Below are positions 25,142 through 33,320 of a stretch of DNA of 64,000 bases, one piece after another. The stretch comes from JAHFRG01 sp041495205. Lineage in GTDB: Bacteria; Pseudomonadota; Gammaproteobacteria; Burkholderiales; JAHFRG01. The notes beneath the pieces are model-generated. The model was not told the DNA's origin. It saw only the letters and a program-made list of their open reading frames with translations, and searched no databases. How positions within the stretch are numbered: position 1 is the stretch's first letter; each line of letters starts with the position of its first letter. Made by a program: the position numbers and the translations under genes. Location of the stretch: the NCBI GenBank assembly GCA_041495205.1, contig JBGQCF010000002.1, positions 86,874 to 150,873 of the forward strand. The letters run 5' to 3'.

Positions 25142-25951
25142 TCAATCTGAATGCTTGCGGGCGAGCAGGTGTATCAGCGGCTCGTAAGCGGTGTCGCGGG
25201 AGAAGCGCAGGCAGGCGATGACGGTGGCGAGCAGGGTGAATCCCAGCAGCACTGCGATATCAACCGGCACGCTGAAGTCCGCGTTGAACGAGGTTGCGCT
25301 GATTCCCAATACCGCGTGCTTGAGCAAATCCACGCCGTAGGTGTAAGGATTAACAGTCGCGACAAAACGCAGCACGCTCGGCAAGTGCTGCACCGGGTAG
25401 AGTGAGCCGGAGAGAAAGAACACCGGGAAAATCACCAGGTTCATCATCACTGCGAAATTATCGAGTGTGCGGGTCCAGGCGGCAATTAGCATGCCCATGC
25501 TGGCGCAGGCGAGAGAAGTGGCGAAGATGCCCGCAATCAGCAACGGCAGGACCACGCCGTTTTTCAGATAGCCGAGCACCGAAAGCAGCACCAGTACCAG
25601 AAGCGCCTGGATCGCTGCGGCAAGCGCAGCGCTTAAAGTCTTGGCAATCACAATCCAGTAATGTTCGAACGGCGCAATCACCAGCATGCGCATCACTCCC
25701 GATTCCTTGTCGTACACCGTGGAGAGCGCGGCAAGCATGGCGCCGAACAGCATGGACATGCCGAGCACCCCCGGCACCAAAAAGTACTGGTAGCTCAAAT
25801 TGCCGGAGCGGCCGAGCATGGCATCAAAACCCGCGCCAATCACCAGCAGCCAAATCATCGGCCGCACCATCGCCGAGAGCAGTCGCGAGCGCTGCCGGAA
25901 GAGCTTCAGCACTTCGCGTTCAATCACGGCGTATACCGGGCGCAAGATCAT
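25142..25951 (-). CDS. ABC-2 type exporter permease (PQQ-associated)
   Basis: A 269-residue inner-membrane permease with six hydrophobic segments and the ABC-2 layout (VRPMIWLLVIGAGFD, YDKESGVMRMLVIAPF, VFFLSGSLYPVQHLP, NPYTYGVDLLKHAVLG). It lies 197 bases after its ATPase gene at the end of the PQQ operon. ABC-2 pairs of this kind recur next to pqq genes and quinoprotein dehydrogenases, but their cargo is not established. The function here is inferred from linkage. Confidence 0.85.
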   Translation of the reverse strand: MILRPVYAVIEREVLKLFRQRSRLLSAMVRPMIWLLVIGAGFDAMLGRSGNLSYQYFLVPGVLGMSMLFGAMLAALSTVYDKESGVMRMLVIAPFEHYWIVIAKTLSAALAAAIQALLVLVLLSVLGYLKNGVVLPLLIAGIFATSLACASMGMLIAAWTRTLDNFAVMMNLVIFPVFFLSGSLYPVQHLPSVLRFVATVNPYTYGVDLLKHAVLGISATSFNADFSVPVDIAVLLGFTLLATVIACLRFSRDTAYEPLIHLLARKHSD

Positions 25952-25989
25952 ATAAATAGCCTCACGGACTCAGGATACTGACAAGATAG

Positions 25990-26145
25990 AACCACTCCCT
26001 CTCCCTTGACGGGAGAGGGCGGGGGTGAGGGTGACGCATCGGTTGTGTTCTTTACTAACATTGATCGAAATTCGTAATTATCCCCCTCATTCCTTCGACA
26101 AGCTCAGGACTGGCTCTGTCGTTCTCCCGCCAGGGGAGATGGAAC
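25990..26145. repeat. Intergenic palindromic repeat cluster
   Basis: Contains CCCTCTCCC-TTGAC-GGGAGAGGG (25996-26018) followed by GGGGGTGAGGG, and a second element with TCCTTCGACAAGCTCAGGA and a CTCCCGCCAGGGGAG hairpin. Related copies of the first type occur at 39246-39286 and 41488-41525. These look like dispersed noncoding repeats rather than promoters. Confidence 0.6.
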
Positions 26146-26148
26146 CTG

Positions 26149-27111
26149 CTAAGAGGCATCACTTTTCCTAGCTTGCCAGAGCTCGGTTTCGTTGACCCAT
26201 AAGAACACGTCGTTCAGATTTGGGCGGCGCCAGCGCATTCCGGTCACTTGGTCGCCCAGTTCGGCTTGCAGCATCACCAGCGCGGAGATGTCCTTGCCGG
26301 TGAAACGGAAGCAGGCCTTGTCGCCATCCATGAAACAGGGCCCAAGCCGAGGAGACAAACTTGCAATCAGTGCGCTTAAGTTTTCGCCCTCGATTTCGAT
26401 GATGTATGCCCCCAGGCTGTCAATCAACTCAAGCGGCGGCCCGATTTTGACGATGCGTCCCTGTTTGATGAACGCCACCTTGTCGCAGTCCACTGCTTCT
26501 TCCAGGTAGTGGGTGGTAAGAAACACCGTCACGTTGAGTTCCGTGCGCAGGCATTCGATGAAGCGCCAGATGTTGCGGCGGTTGGGGACGTCCAGTCCGA
26601 TGGTGGGCTCGTCCAGGAACAGGATCTGCGGGCGGTGGATCACGCCGCGCGCGATATCAAGAGCGCGGCGCTGGCCTCCGGAAAGCTCACCCACCGGCTG
26701 ATCGCGTTTTTCCTCCAGGCCGAAGAGCGCAAGCAGCTCGTTGGAGCGCTCGTTGATTTGAGCGACAGAAAGGTTGTACAGCAGTCCGGCGAAACGCAGG
26801 TTTTCCGCAACTGACAAGGTGCGGTCCAGGGCGGATTCCTGGAACACCACGCCGATTGCGGCGCGCACCTGGAGGCCCTCGCGCCTGACATCATGCCCAG
26901 CCACCTGCGCGGTTCCCTGGCTGGGGCGGATCAGCGTGGAGAGCATGTGAATGGTGCTGGTTTTGCCTGAGCCGTTAGGGCCCAGCAGGCCGAAGAACTG
27001 GCCGGTGGGGATATCGAGGTTCAATCCATCCACGGCCAGCGTGTTGCCGTAACGCTTGGTCAGCCCCTCCGTCTGGATAGCGAGCGATGCGACAACGATG
27101 TCACGCCTCAT
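26149..27111 (-). CDS. ABC-2 exporter ATPase (PQQ-associated)
   Basis: A 320-residue ATPase. Walker A GPNGSGKTS, Q-loop VFQESALD, signature LSGGQRRALDIARG, Walker B ILFLDEPTIGLD and switch TTHYLEEA are present; the C-terminal part resembles drug/daunorubicin-type ATPases. The ATG at 27111 overlaps the pqqE stop by four bases, so a longer upstream reading of 49 residues is rejected. With the permease at 25142-25951 it forms an exporter tied to PQQ production by co-transcription. Confidence 0.92.
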   Translation of the reverse strand: MRRDIVVASLAIQTEGLTKRYGNTLAVDGLNLDIPTGQFFGLLGPNGSGKTSTIHMLSTLIRPSQGTAQVAGHDVRREGLQVRAAIGVVFQESALDRTLSVAENLRFAGLLYNLSVAQINERSNELLALFGLEEKRDQPVGELSGGQRRALDIARGVIHRPQILFLDEPTIGLDVPNRRNIWRFIECLRTELNVTVFLTTHYLEEAVDCDKVAFIKQGRIVKIGPPLELIDSLGAYIIEIEGENLSALIASLSPRLGPCFMDGDKACFRFTGKDISALVMLQAELGDQVTGMRWRRPNLNDVFLWVNETELWQARKSDAS

Positions 27112-28277
27112 GGCCGCACAGCGGCGCTCTCGCTCAAGGCGCGCGAGTTTTTGTCGTCGCGGAACAGGATGGGACGCGTAGTGGCCGGTTTGATCCGGGC
27201 CTGCTGTGCTTTGGCGATGGCCTCGATGATGACATGGTGTTGAGGCGAGAGATCGCACACCGGGTCGGCGTTACGCGCGTCCCCCGTGAGCAGGTAAGCC
27301 TGGCAGCGGCAGCCGCCGAAGTCCTTGGTTTTTTCCGGACAGCTGCGGCACGGCTCTTTCATCCATTCATCGCCGCGGTAGGTATTGAATGCCGGCGAGT
27401 CATACCAGATCCATTTCATGTTTGCTTCGCGCGCATTGGGGAAGGTAAGTCCAGGCAGCATGCGCGCTTCATGGCACGGCAGCACCGTGCCGTCGGCGGT
27501 AACGGTGATGAACACCGAGCCCCAGCCATTCATGCAAGCCTTGGGCCGGGTTTCGTAATAGTCGGGCACCACGAAGTAAATCTTCATCTTGTCGCCGACC
27601 CGCTCGCGGAATTTGTTGGTGACCTCCTCGGCGCGCTGCAGCTGCTCGCGCGAGGGCAGAAGATGGTCGCGATTAAGCAGGGCCCAGCCGTAATACTGGG
27701 TATTGGCGAGTTCAACATACTCGGCCTCCATGGATTCGGCCATTTCCAGGATCTGCTGGACGTGATCGATGTTAAGCCGGTGCAGCACGACATTGAGCAC
27801 CATCGGATATTCGTACTGCTTGATGAGCTTCGCCATCTTCGACTTGAGTTCGAAGGTGCGGGTGCTCGACAGGAAGTCGTTGAGCTCGCGGGTGGAGTCC
27901 TGGAACGAAAGCTGGATATGGTCGAGGCCGCCTTCCTTGAAAGCCGCAATGCGTTTTTCGTTCAGCCCGACACCGGAGGTAATCAGATTGGAGTAATAGC
28001 CCAGTTTGTGCGCTTCCGCGACCATGATTTCGAGGTCGTCCCGCACCAGCGGCTCGCCGCCGGAGAAACCGAGCTGGGTGGCGCCCAGTTCGCGGCCTTC
28101 ACGCAGCACGCGCAGCCATTCATCAGTGGACAATTCCTGCCCATAGCGTGTGTAGTCCACCGGGTTATAGCAGAACACACAATGCAGAGGGCACTTGTAA
28201 GTGATTTCGGCGAGCAGCCACAGGGGGTTGCCGACGGGTTTAGCTTGCTTGCTTGGGGCGGATCCAGCCGCGTTCAT
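27108..28277 (-). CDS. pqqE: PqqA peptide cyclase PqqE
   Basis: A radical-SAM enzyme of 389 residues that joins the Glu and Tyr side chains of PqqA, the first committed step of PQQ synthesis. The radical-SAM cluster motif is C29-x3-C33-x2-C36 (CPLHCVFC), followed by LGFSGGEPLVR. The C-terminal SPASM region has CHEAR, CRSCPEKTKDFGGCRCQ and a final C in DPVCDLS for auxiliary clusters. It overlaps the pqqD gene by 38 bases, matching its need for the PqqD chaperone. Confidence 0.97.
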   Translation of the reverse strand: MNAAGSAPSKQAKPVGNPLWLLAEITYKCPLHCVFCYNPVDYTRYGQELSTDEWLRVLREGRELGATQLGFSGGEPLVRDDLEIMVAEAHKLGYYSNLITSGVGLNEKRIAAFKEGGLDHIQLSFQDSTRELNDFLSSTRTFELKSKMAKLIKQYEYPMVLNVVLHRLNIDHVQQILEMAESMEAEYVELANTQYYGWALLNRDHLLPSREQLQRAEEVTNKFRERVGDKMKIYFVVPDYYETRPKACMNGWGSVFITVTADGTVLPCHEARMLPGLTFPNAREANMKWIWYDSPAFNTYRGDEWMKEPCRSCPEKTKDFGGCRCQAYLLTGDARNADPVCDLSPQHHVIIEAIAKAQQARIKPATTRPILFRDDKNSRALSESAAVRP

Positions 28278-28536
28278 AAGCTACCTCTAAAAAATTCAAT
28301 GCATCCTGCCGCAGGTTGGCGCCGGGAAACGCCTGCTCCAGGTTTTTGACAACGTCAGCGATGGGGAGTTTGCCGTCGATGCGTTTCAGTATCTCGCCCG
28401 CGCTCTGCGAGAGCTTGACCATGCCCTCCGGGTAAAGCAGCACGTAGGCCTGCTGCACCTGCTCCCATTGCAGGCGGAATTGCCGCTGCAGTTGCACCAC
28501 GTCCTGGAGAGTCAGCTTCGTGCGCTCGGCCATCAT
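28240..28536 (-). CDS. pqqD: PQQ biosynthesis peptide chaperone PqqD
   Basis: A small protein that binds the PqqA peptide and presents it to PqqE. FRLQWEQVQQAYVLLYPEGMV and SQSAGEILKRIDG are the family core. Start codons at 28536 or 28533 (adjacent ATGs) overlap the pqqC stop; a longer upstream extension is rejected. About 98 residues is the normal length. Confidence 0.95.
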   Translation of the reverse strand: MMAERTKLTLQDVVQLQRQFRLQWEQVQQAYVLLYPEGMVKLSQSAGEILKRIDGKLPIADVVKNLEQAFPGANLRQDALNFLEVAYERGWIRPKQAS

Positions 28537-29246
28537 TTGATTTCCGTCTTGCAATAGGTGATTTGCATCGCGTCCAGCATGGACCACAGCACGTCCAGCT
28601 TGAATTGCAGGATTTCCAGGGCGCGTTCCTGCTGTTGGCGGGTCTTGAAGTATTCCAGGGTGAAAGCCAGGCCATGCGCCACATCGCGGCGCGCCTGCGT
28701 CAGCCGGTTGCGGAAATACTGGTAGCCTTCCTGGTCGATCCAGGGGTAATGCTGCGGCCAGTTATCGAGCCGGTTCTTGTGGATTTCCGGGGCGAACAGT
28801 TCAGTGAGCGAGGAGCAAATCGCCTCCTGCCACGGGCGGGTGCGCGCAAAGTTGACATACGCGTCTACAGCGAAGCGCACGCCCGGCAAAACGTGTTTTA
28901 GCGAAGTGATTTCTTCGCGCTTCAATCCCACCGCTTCGCCGAGCCGGATCCACGCCTCGATGCCGCCTTCATCGCCCTTGGTGCCGTCGTGGTCGATGAT
29001 GCGCTGAATCCATTCGCGGCGCACGTCGCGGTCGGGGCAGTTCGAGAGAATCGCCGCGTCTTTGATCGGGATGCTGATCTGGTAATAGAAGCGGTTGTAC
29101 ACCCAGCCCTGGATTTGCTCGCGATTCAACTTGCCGGTGTTCATCGCCACCTGGAACGGGTGGTGTATATGGTAACGATCGCCTTTGGCGCGCAATTGCC
29201 TCTCGAATTCCTCTTTACTCCACGGTAATTTTTCCGTTGCGCCCAT
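28533..29246 (-). CDS. pqqC: Pyrroloquinoline-quinone synthase PqqC
   Basis: The cofactor-free oxidase of 237 residues that performs the final ring closure and eight-electron oxidation to PQQ. Landmarks are YHIHHPFQVAMNTGKL, WVYNRFYYQISIPIKDAAI, DHDGTKGDEGGIEAW and the active-site region YPWIDQEGYQYFRNRL. AGGAG lies just before the ATG. It is followed immediately by pqqD. Confidence 0.97.
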   Translation of the reverse strand: MGATEKLPWSKEEFERQLRAKGDRYHIHHPFQVAMNTGKLNREQIQGWVYNRFYYQISIPIKDAAILSNCPDRDVRREWIQRIIDHDGTKGDEGGIEAWIRLGEAVGLKREEITSLKHVLPGVRFAVDAYVNFARTRPWQEAICSSLTELFAPEIHKNRLDNWPQHYPWIDQEGYQYFRNRLTQARRDVAHGLAFTLEYFKTRQQQERALEILQFKLDVLWSMLDAMQITYCKTEIK

Positions 29247-29260
29247 CTTAAATCTCCTGG

Positions 29261-29345
29261 TAAGGAGTAAGGGGTAAGGGGTGAGGCGTGAAAACCTGCT
29301 GTACGATTCGTATTAATTCCTTACTCCTCACTCTTCACTCCTCAC
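29261..29345. repeat. Inverted low-complexity repeat between pqqB and pqqC
   Basis: The plus strand has GTAAGGAGTAAGGGGTAAGG followed about 40 bases later by the complementary CCTTACTCCTCACTCTTCACT. The arms could fold into a long imperfect hairpin in the pqq transcript. It may tune pqqC relative to pqqB; the repeat type itself is common between genes. Confidence 0.5.
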
Positions 29346-30256
29346 AGAATTATTTCCATCCCATCATACGCCACTTCAATGCCATTGGCGGTGAGTTCGG
29401 CGCGTTCGCGCGACTCTTCGTTGAGGATGGGATTGGTGTTGTTGATGTGGATCAAAATCTTGCGTGGTTTGGTGAGGGGCTTCAGCACGCTGATCATGCC
29501 GCCTTCGCCGCTTTGCGGCAAATGCCCCATGTCGCGCGCGCTCTGCTTGAAGATGCCGAACCGGATCAGTTCGTCATCGGTCCAGCAGGTGCCGTCCACC
29601 AGAAGGCAGTCGGCATTTTTCAAAAAGGGTTCGAGATGCGGTTCGAGTTTACCGAGGCCCGGAGCGTAAAACAGCGTTTTGCCGCTGCGCGTGTCTTCGA
29701 TGCGCACGCCGATATTGTCACCCTCGTGCGGATTATTGCGGTGCGGGGAATAGGGGGGCGCCTTGCTTTTGAGCGGCACCGCGGTAAAGAGCAAGTGCTG
29801 CGCGCCGATCACGTTGAAGCTGTTGCCGTTGTGAGTGGGCAGTTTGTGCCAATTGACTGTGCAATAGTGCCCGAGAACATTGAATAATGGATTCCCTGTG
29901 GTGAGATCTTCATGCGCCATCTCGGTGCAGTAGATTTCCAGGGGTTTCCCTTCGCGCAGCATCAACAAGCCGGTGGTATGGTCAATCTGGCTGTCGATCA
30001 AAATAATCGCCTTGATCGCGGTGTCGCGGATGGCGCGCGCCGGCTGCAAGGCGGGAAAAGCTTTAATTTGAGCGAGAACGTCCGGCGAAGCGTTGAACAG
30101 TATCCAGTCCAGGTTGTTTTCGCTGATCGCGATGGAGGACTGGGTGCGCGGCCTGGCTTTGATCTTGCCCTTGCGCACGCCGTCGCAATTAGGGCAGTTG
30201 CAGTTCCATTGTGGAAACCCGCCGCCGGCAGCGGCGCCAAGCACGCGAATTTTCAT
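29342..30256 (-). CDS. pqqB: PQQ biosynthesis protein PqqB
   Basis: A 304-residue metallo-beta-lactamase-fold protein of the PqqB family, proposed to hydroxylate the Tyr of the processed PqqA dipeptide. The N-terminal GAAAGGGFPQWNCNCPNC with zinc cysteines, SQIDHTTGLLMLREG and HINNTNPIL are diagnostic. It lies 138 bases after pqqA, with a hairpin in between. Confidence 0.96.
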   Translation of the reverse strand: MKIRVLGAAAGGGFPQWNCNCPNCDGVRKGKIKARPRTQSSIAISENNLDWILFNASPDVLAQIKAFPALQPARAIRDTAIKAIILIDSQIDHTTGLLMLREGKPLEIYCTEMAHEDLTTGNPLFNVLGHYCTVNWHKLPTHNGNSFNVIGAQHLLFTAVPLKSKAPPYSPHRNNPHEGDNIGVRIEDTRSGKTLFYAPGLGKLEPHLEPFLKNADCLLVDGTCWTDDELIRFGIFKQSARDMGHLPQSGEGGMISVLKPLTKPRKILIHINNTNPILNEESRERAELTANGIEVAYDGMEIIL

Positions 30257-30344
30257 GTTTTATGGCGAGGTTGATAGGAAAGGATTTTAATCGCAGGATA
30301 TTCGATTTGAACTCACATATTGTAAATTCTAGCAGGTGAAAGTC

Positions 30345-30375
30345 AAACGGGGAAACCGGAAGCCCGTTTCCGGAG
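30345..30375 (-). promoter_or_regulatory. Hairpin between pqqA and pqqB
   Basis: GGAAAC and GTTTCC arms (30351-30371) flank a short GC-rich loop, with T-rich sequence after it on the minus strand. It could attenuate transcription so that pqqA message exceeds pqqBCDE message, as reported in other PQQ producers. Confidence 0.4.
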
Positions 30376-30394
30376 CCTCCGGGACGGACTTGAA

Positions 30395-30469
30395 TTACCG
30401 ATTGGCAATATACATCGTGACTTCGAAGCCAAAACGCAAATCGCTAAACTCAGGTTTGCTCCACTGCAT
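30395..30469 (-). CDS. pqqA: PQQ precursor peptide PqqA, copy 1
   Basis: A 24-residue substrate peptide, too short for ordinary gene calling. It begins MQWSKPEFSD and contains FGFEVTMYIANR; Glu16 and Tyr20 in E-V-T-M-Y are the two residues joined by PqqE. AGGAG lies six bases before the ATG. It heads the pqqBCDE run and reads away from the TonB-like gene. A second copy is at 35801-35875. Confidence 0.96.
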   Translation of the reverse strand: MQWSKPEFSDLRFGFEVTMYIANR

Positions 30470-30714
30470 GTCAATCTCCTAAAGTTTTTTGGACTCAGGC
30501 CAGGACGGCATCGCCTGGCGAAATCTTAAGCCTTGGCGTAAATGCTTCCAGCCCGAGATTCCGCGTTTATTGTGGTCTACCGCCGTTTGTTTCGCATCGG
30601 AAAAATCACCAATCGCGGCTCATGATTTTCATGAGTTTATAAGAGGTGAATTGCCTAAGTGCGCGGTTTGCACTAACCTTGCATTATCCTTCAGCTTTTG
30701 CCCGTGGCCGTCCT
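30470..30714. other. Divergent promoter region between pqqA and TonB-like gene
   Basis: About 245 bases expected to hold both promoters. It contains one perfect palindrome (listed separately) and AT-rich runs near 30481-30490 and 30600-30640. No gene is supported. Confidence 0.45.
30619..30635. promoter_or_regulatory. Perfect inverted repeat CTCATGA-TTT-TCATGAG
   Basis: A 7-base perfect inverted repeat with a 3-base centre in the pqqA/TonB-like divergent region. Size and position suit a dimeric regulator such as the nearby NarL-type response regulator. Assignment is inference. Confidence 0.45.
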
Positions 30715-31419
30715 GTGATTAGCGCGTATTTCCAAGTCGAATGGTACCGGCAGCCGCGCATTGTCGCGGCCTTGGTGTTTTCCATGCTGCTTCACGGCAT
30801 GCTGGTGGCGCTGGCACCGGGGTGGCGCATACACAATTTTCAACCCCAGGTCGTGCTGAGCGTCGAGTTGCCCGCGATTGCCGTCCCGGAAACCGCCCCA
30901 GTGGTCCCGCAACCCAAGCCACAGCCACGAGAAAAGCCCTTGCCGCGGCCGGTTGCAGTCGAACGTACGCCAAGCGAATTCGCGGTGCCCAAGACGCCGG
31001 AAAACCCCAAGGAATTGCCGCAACCGGCGGAGCCGGTGCAGGAAACATCGGTCGAAAACAAGTCTGCCGCTCTTGAGCCTGCGAAGCCCGCGCTTAGCGA
31101 AAAAGCCAATCCGGTTGCAGAAACCGTGTGGCTGGAGGGTTACGGCAGAACGCTTTCCACGCTGATTTCCCGTTATCAACGCTACCCGCATGTAGCGTTG
31201 CTGCGCGGTTGGCAAGGCACGACGCAATTGCAGCTTGTACTTTCCGGAAGCGGCAAGATGCTGAACGCCGCCGTGTTGCGCTCAAGTGGTTTTGAAGTAC
31301 TCGACAACCAGGCACTGGAGATGGTGCAGCGGGCCGCCCCATTCCCGCAGCCGCCGGAAGCGCTGCGGGGGCGTAACGTGACAGTGATGGTACCGATAGT
31401 CTTCAAGCTCAACGACTGA
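30715..31419 (+). CDS. TonB-like energy-transducing protein
   Basis: About 234 residues. One N-terminal membrane helix includes the TonB S-x3-H motif (SMLLH), followed by a Pro/Glu/Lys-rich periplasmic spacer (VPQPKPQPREKPLPRP) and a C-terminal TonB domain with RYPHVALLRGWQGTTQLQL and VRRAAPF-like MVQRAAPFPQPP. It would couple proton motive force to an outer-membrane receptor. No ExbB, ExbD or receptor gene is present here. The start is uncertain: GTG at 30715 or 30646, neither with a good ribosome-binding site. Its place opposite pqqA suggests a role in PQQ or metal (for example lanthanide) uptake, which is speculative. Confidence 0.85.
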   Translation: MISAYFQVEWYRQPRIVAALVFSMLLHGMLVALAPGWRIHNFQPQVVLSVELPAIAVPETAPVVPQPKPQPREKPLPRPVAVERTPSEFAVPKTPENPKELPQPAEPVQETSVENKSAALEPAKPALSEKANPVAETVWLEGYGRTLSTLISRYQRYPHVALLRGWQGTTQLQLVLSGSGKMLNAAVLRSSGFEVLDNQALEMVQRAAPFPQPPEALRGRNVTVMVPIVFKLND

Positions 31420-31452
31420 GCGTAAAAGATAATCCGCCCGATAATCTATTCC

Positions 31453-32358
31453 TTGCTTCTTAGTCTCGGCCTGTTCCCGGCCGCGCACGCGCGCGAACTG
31501 ACATCGCAGCAGGTCGCCCCTGACGTCTATGCTATTATCGGCAAGCGGCAAGCGCTGGTCCGGGCGAACCGCGGAGACATCAGCAACAGCGGCTTTATCG
31601 TCGGCACAACCGGCGTAATCGTAATTGATCCCGGCCCAAATTACACGCACGCCGAACTCTTATTATCTGCGATACGTAAAGTTACGCCCAAACCGGTCGT
31701 GCTGGTGATTGACACCCATCCGCATCCCGAGAATGTCCTGGGCAACGATGCTTTTGCGCGGCGCGGCGTAAACATCCTCGCGCACAGCCAGACCCTGCAG
31801 GCGATGCGCAGCCGCTGCGAGAAGTGCTATGAAAACATGCTCACGGTGTTAGGCGAAAAAATCATGGCCGGCACCGAAATCGCATTACCCAATATGACTG
31901 TGGATGAGAGCAGCGACATGACTGTTGCGGGGCGCGAACTGAGCCTGCTCTACTACGGCTGGGGGCATACCGAAGGGGATCTCGCGGTGCTCGACCGCGC
32001 AAGCGGAGTGTTATTCGGCGGCGGGCTGGTCTCATTGGACAGCATACCGGTGTTGCAACAGGCAAAGACCAAAGGCTGGATCAACGCGATAAAGCAATTG
32101 CAACGGCAGCCCATCAAGAAACTGGTGCCGGGCAATGGTCCGGTTTCCAAACCCGAGCGCTTGCAGGAAACGCTGGACTACTTGCAAAGCCTGCTCGACC
32201 TGGTGGAGAGGCAATATAACGCCGGCATGAGCGTTTTGGACCTGTTGAAGCAAGTCGAACTGCCGGCCTATAGGAAGTGGGCGCTCTATTCCGAACAGCA
32301 TCCGTTGAACGTGCAGCATGTGTACAGCGAACTGGAAAGAGAAGATTTGGAGAAATGA
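31453..32358 (+). CDS. Quinoprotein-associated zinc metallohydrolase (MBL fold)
   Basis: A roughly 301-residue secreted metallo-beta-lactamase-fold protein. A hydrophobic leader ends in PAAHAR. The metal motif is H-x-H-P-E-N (DTHPHPENVLGND), a variant of HxHxDH in which the Asp-His pair is replaced by Glu-Asn; the later GWGHTEGDLAVL and GNGP segments are present. This matches the quinoprotein relay system metallohydrolases that accompany PQQ enzymes; the reaction is not established. The start is unclear: only TTG (31453) is available before the leader, and the leader is short. It overlaps the following gene by four bases. Confidence 0.82.
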   Translation: MLLSLGLFPAAHARELTSQQVAPDVYAIIGKRQALVRANRGDISNSGFIVGTTGVIVIDPGPNYTHAELLLSAIRKVTPKPVVLVIDTHPHPENVLGNDAFARRGVNILAHSQTLQAMRSRCEKCYENMLTVLGEKIMAGTEIALPNMTVDESSDMTVAGRELSLLYYGWGHTEGDLAVLDRASGVLFGGGLVSLDSIPVLQQAKTKGWINAIKQLQRQPIKKLVPGNGPVSKPERLQETLDYLQSLLDLVERQYNAGMSVLDLLKQVELPAYRKWALYSEQHPLNVQHVYSELEREDLEK

Positions 32359-33320
32359 GCGATTCCCTCTATCCGGAAATCGAGCCTTATGCGCATGGCT
32401 TCCTTGAGGTAACAGGCGGACACCGTATTTATTACGAAGAATGCGGTAATCCTGCCGGCATGCCGGTGCTGTTCTTGCACGGCGGCCCGGGCAGCAGCTG
32501 CAATCCGGGGCACCGGCGCTTCTTCGACCCGCGGCATTACCGCATCATTTTGTTTGATCAACGCGGCTGTGGGCGCAGCCTGCCGTTTGCGGAGCTCAGC
32601 GAGAACACCACGGCTTTATTAATTGCGGACATCGAACGGCTGCGCACCACGCTCAGGATTGAGCGCTGGCTGCTGTTCGGCGGCTCCTGGGGCTCGACGC
32701 TCGCGCTCGCATACGCCGAGGCGCACCCGCACGCGGTGAGTGGTTTGATCCTGCGTGGGATTTTCCTGGGAAGCAAACAAGAACTCGACTGGTATTGTTA
32801 TGGCCTGAAAAGCTTTGCGCCGGAAGCCTGGGCGCGTTTTTCCGGATTCGTACCCGAGGCGCGGCGCGATGACTTGCTCGATTATTATTACCACGCCATA
32901 CATCAATCGGATGCGCGCCTGGCGCTGGCAGCGGCGCGCGCCTGGAATGCCTACGAGAGCGAGTTGATGATGTTGGGCGAACTGCAGCAGGAGGCAAAGC
33001 CTGAGCTTGCGGACGAGGCGGTGTTGGGAAGGGCACGGGTGCAGACGCATTATCTTTACAACCGCTGCTTTCTTGCCGAGAACCAGTTATTGCAAGGCTT
33101 GGCCCGGATACGCCAGCTTCCCGCGTGCATTTTACACGGCCGTTTGGACATGGTCTGCGCGGTGGCCACCGCGTATACTTTGCATGGCGCCTGGCCGGAA
33201 GCCCAGTTCACGGTGGTGGAGAACGCCGGTCATTCGGCTTCCACTCCGGCGCTCGCCGCAGCGCTGGTGGCGGCGACCGAGCGTTTCAAATCATTATTGC
33301 CGGGGGACCGCCCGCGATGA
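32355..33320 (+). CDS. pip: Prolyl iminopeptidase
   Basis: An alpha/beta-hydrolase of 321 residues that removes N-terminal proline from peptides. Landmarks are FLHGGPGSSCNPGHRRFFDP, the oxyanion region, DQRGCGRSLP, the nucleophile elbow GGSWGSTLALAYAE, GRLDMVC with the catalytic Asp and a C-terminal GHS His. It sits in an ATGA-overlapping run between the metallohydrolase and the histidine kinase. A peptidase in this position could trim PqqA-derived peptides, because no pqqF or pqqG protease gene is in the window. That is a hypothesis. Confidence 0.93.
   Translation: MSDSLYPEIEPYAHGFLEVTGGHRIYYEECGNPAGMPVLFLHGGPGSSCNPGHRRFFDPRHYRIILFDQRGCGRSLPFAELSENTTALLIADIERLRTTLRIERWLLFGGSWGSTLALAYAEAHPHAVSGLILRGIFLGSKQELDWYCYGLKSFAPEAWARFSGFVPEARRDDLLDYYYHAIHQSDARLALAAARAWNAYESELMMLGELQQEAKPELADEAVLGRARVQTHYLYNRCFLAENQLLQGLARIRQLPACILHGRLDMVCAVATAYTLHGAWPEAQFTVVENAGHSASTPALAAALVAATERFKSLLPGDRPR

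Noticed and set aside
25990..26145. CRISPR-like repeats
   Set aside because: The elements are palindromic, few and irregularly spaced, without a repeat-spacer pattern or cas genes.
27087..28349. Long plus-strand frame of 420 codons opposite pqqE
   Set aside because: It is a codon-bias shadow of pqqE, which has its full radical-SAM and SPASM motifs; the antisense protein has no recognisable features.
33125..33316. N-terminal extension of the first sensor kinase
   Set aside because: The extension lies wholly inside the pip gene; the ATG at 33317 gives a normal membrane anchor and the usual ATGA overlap.
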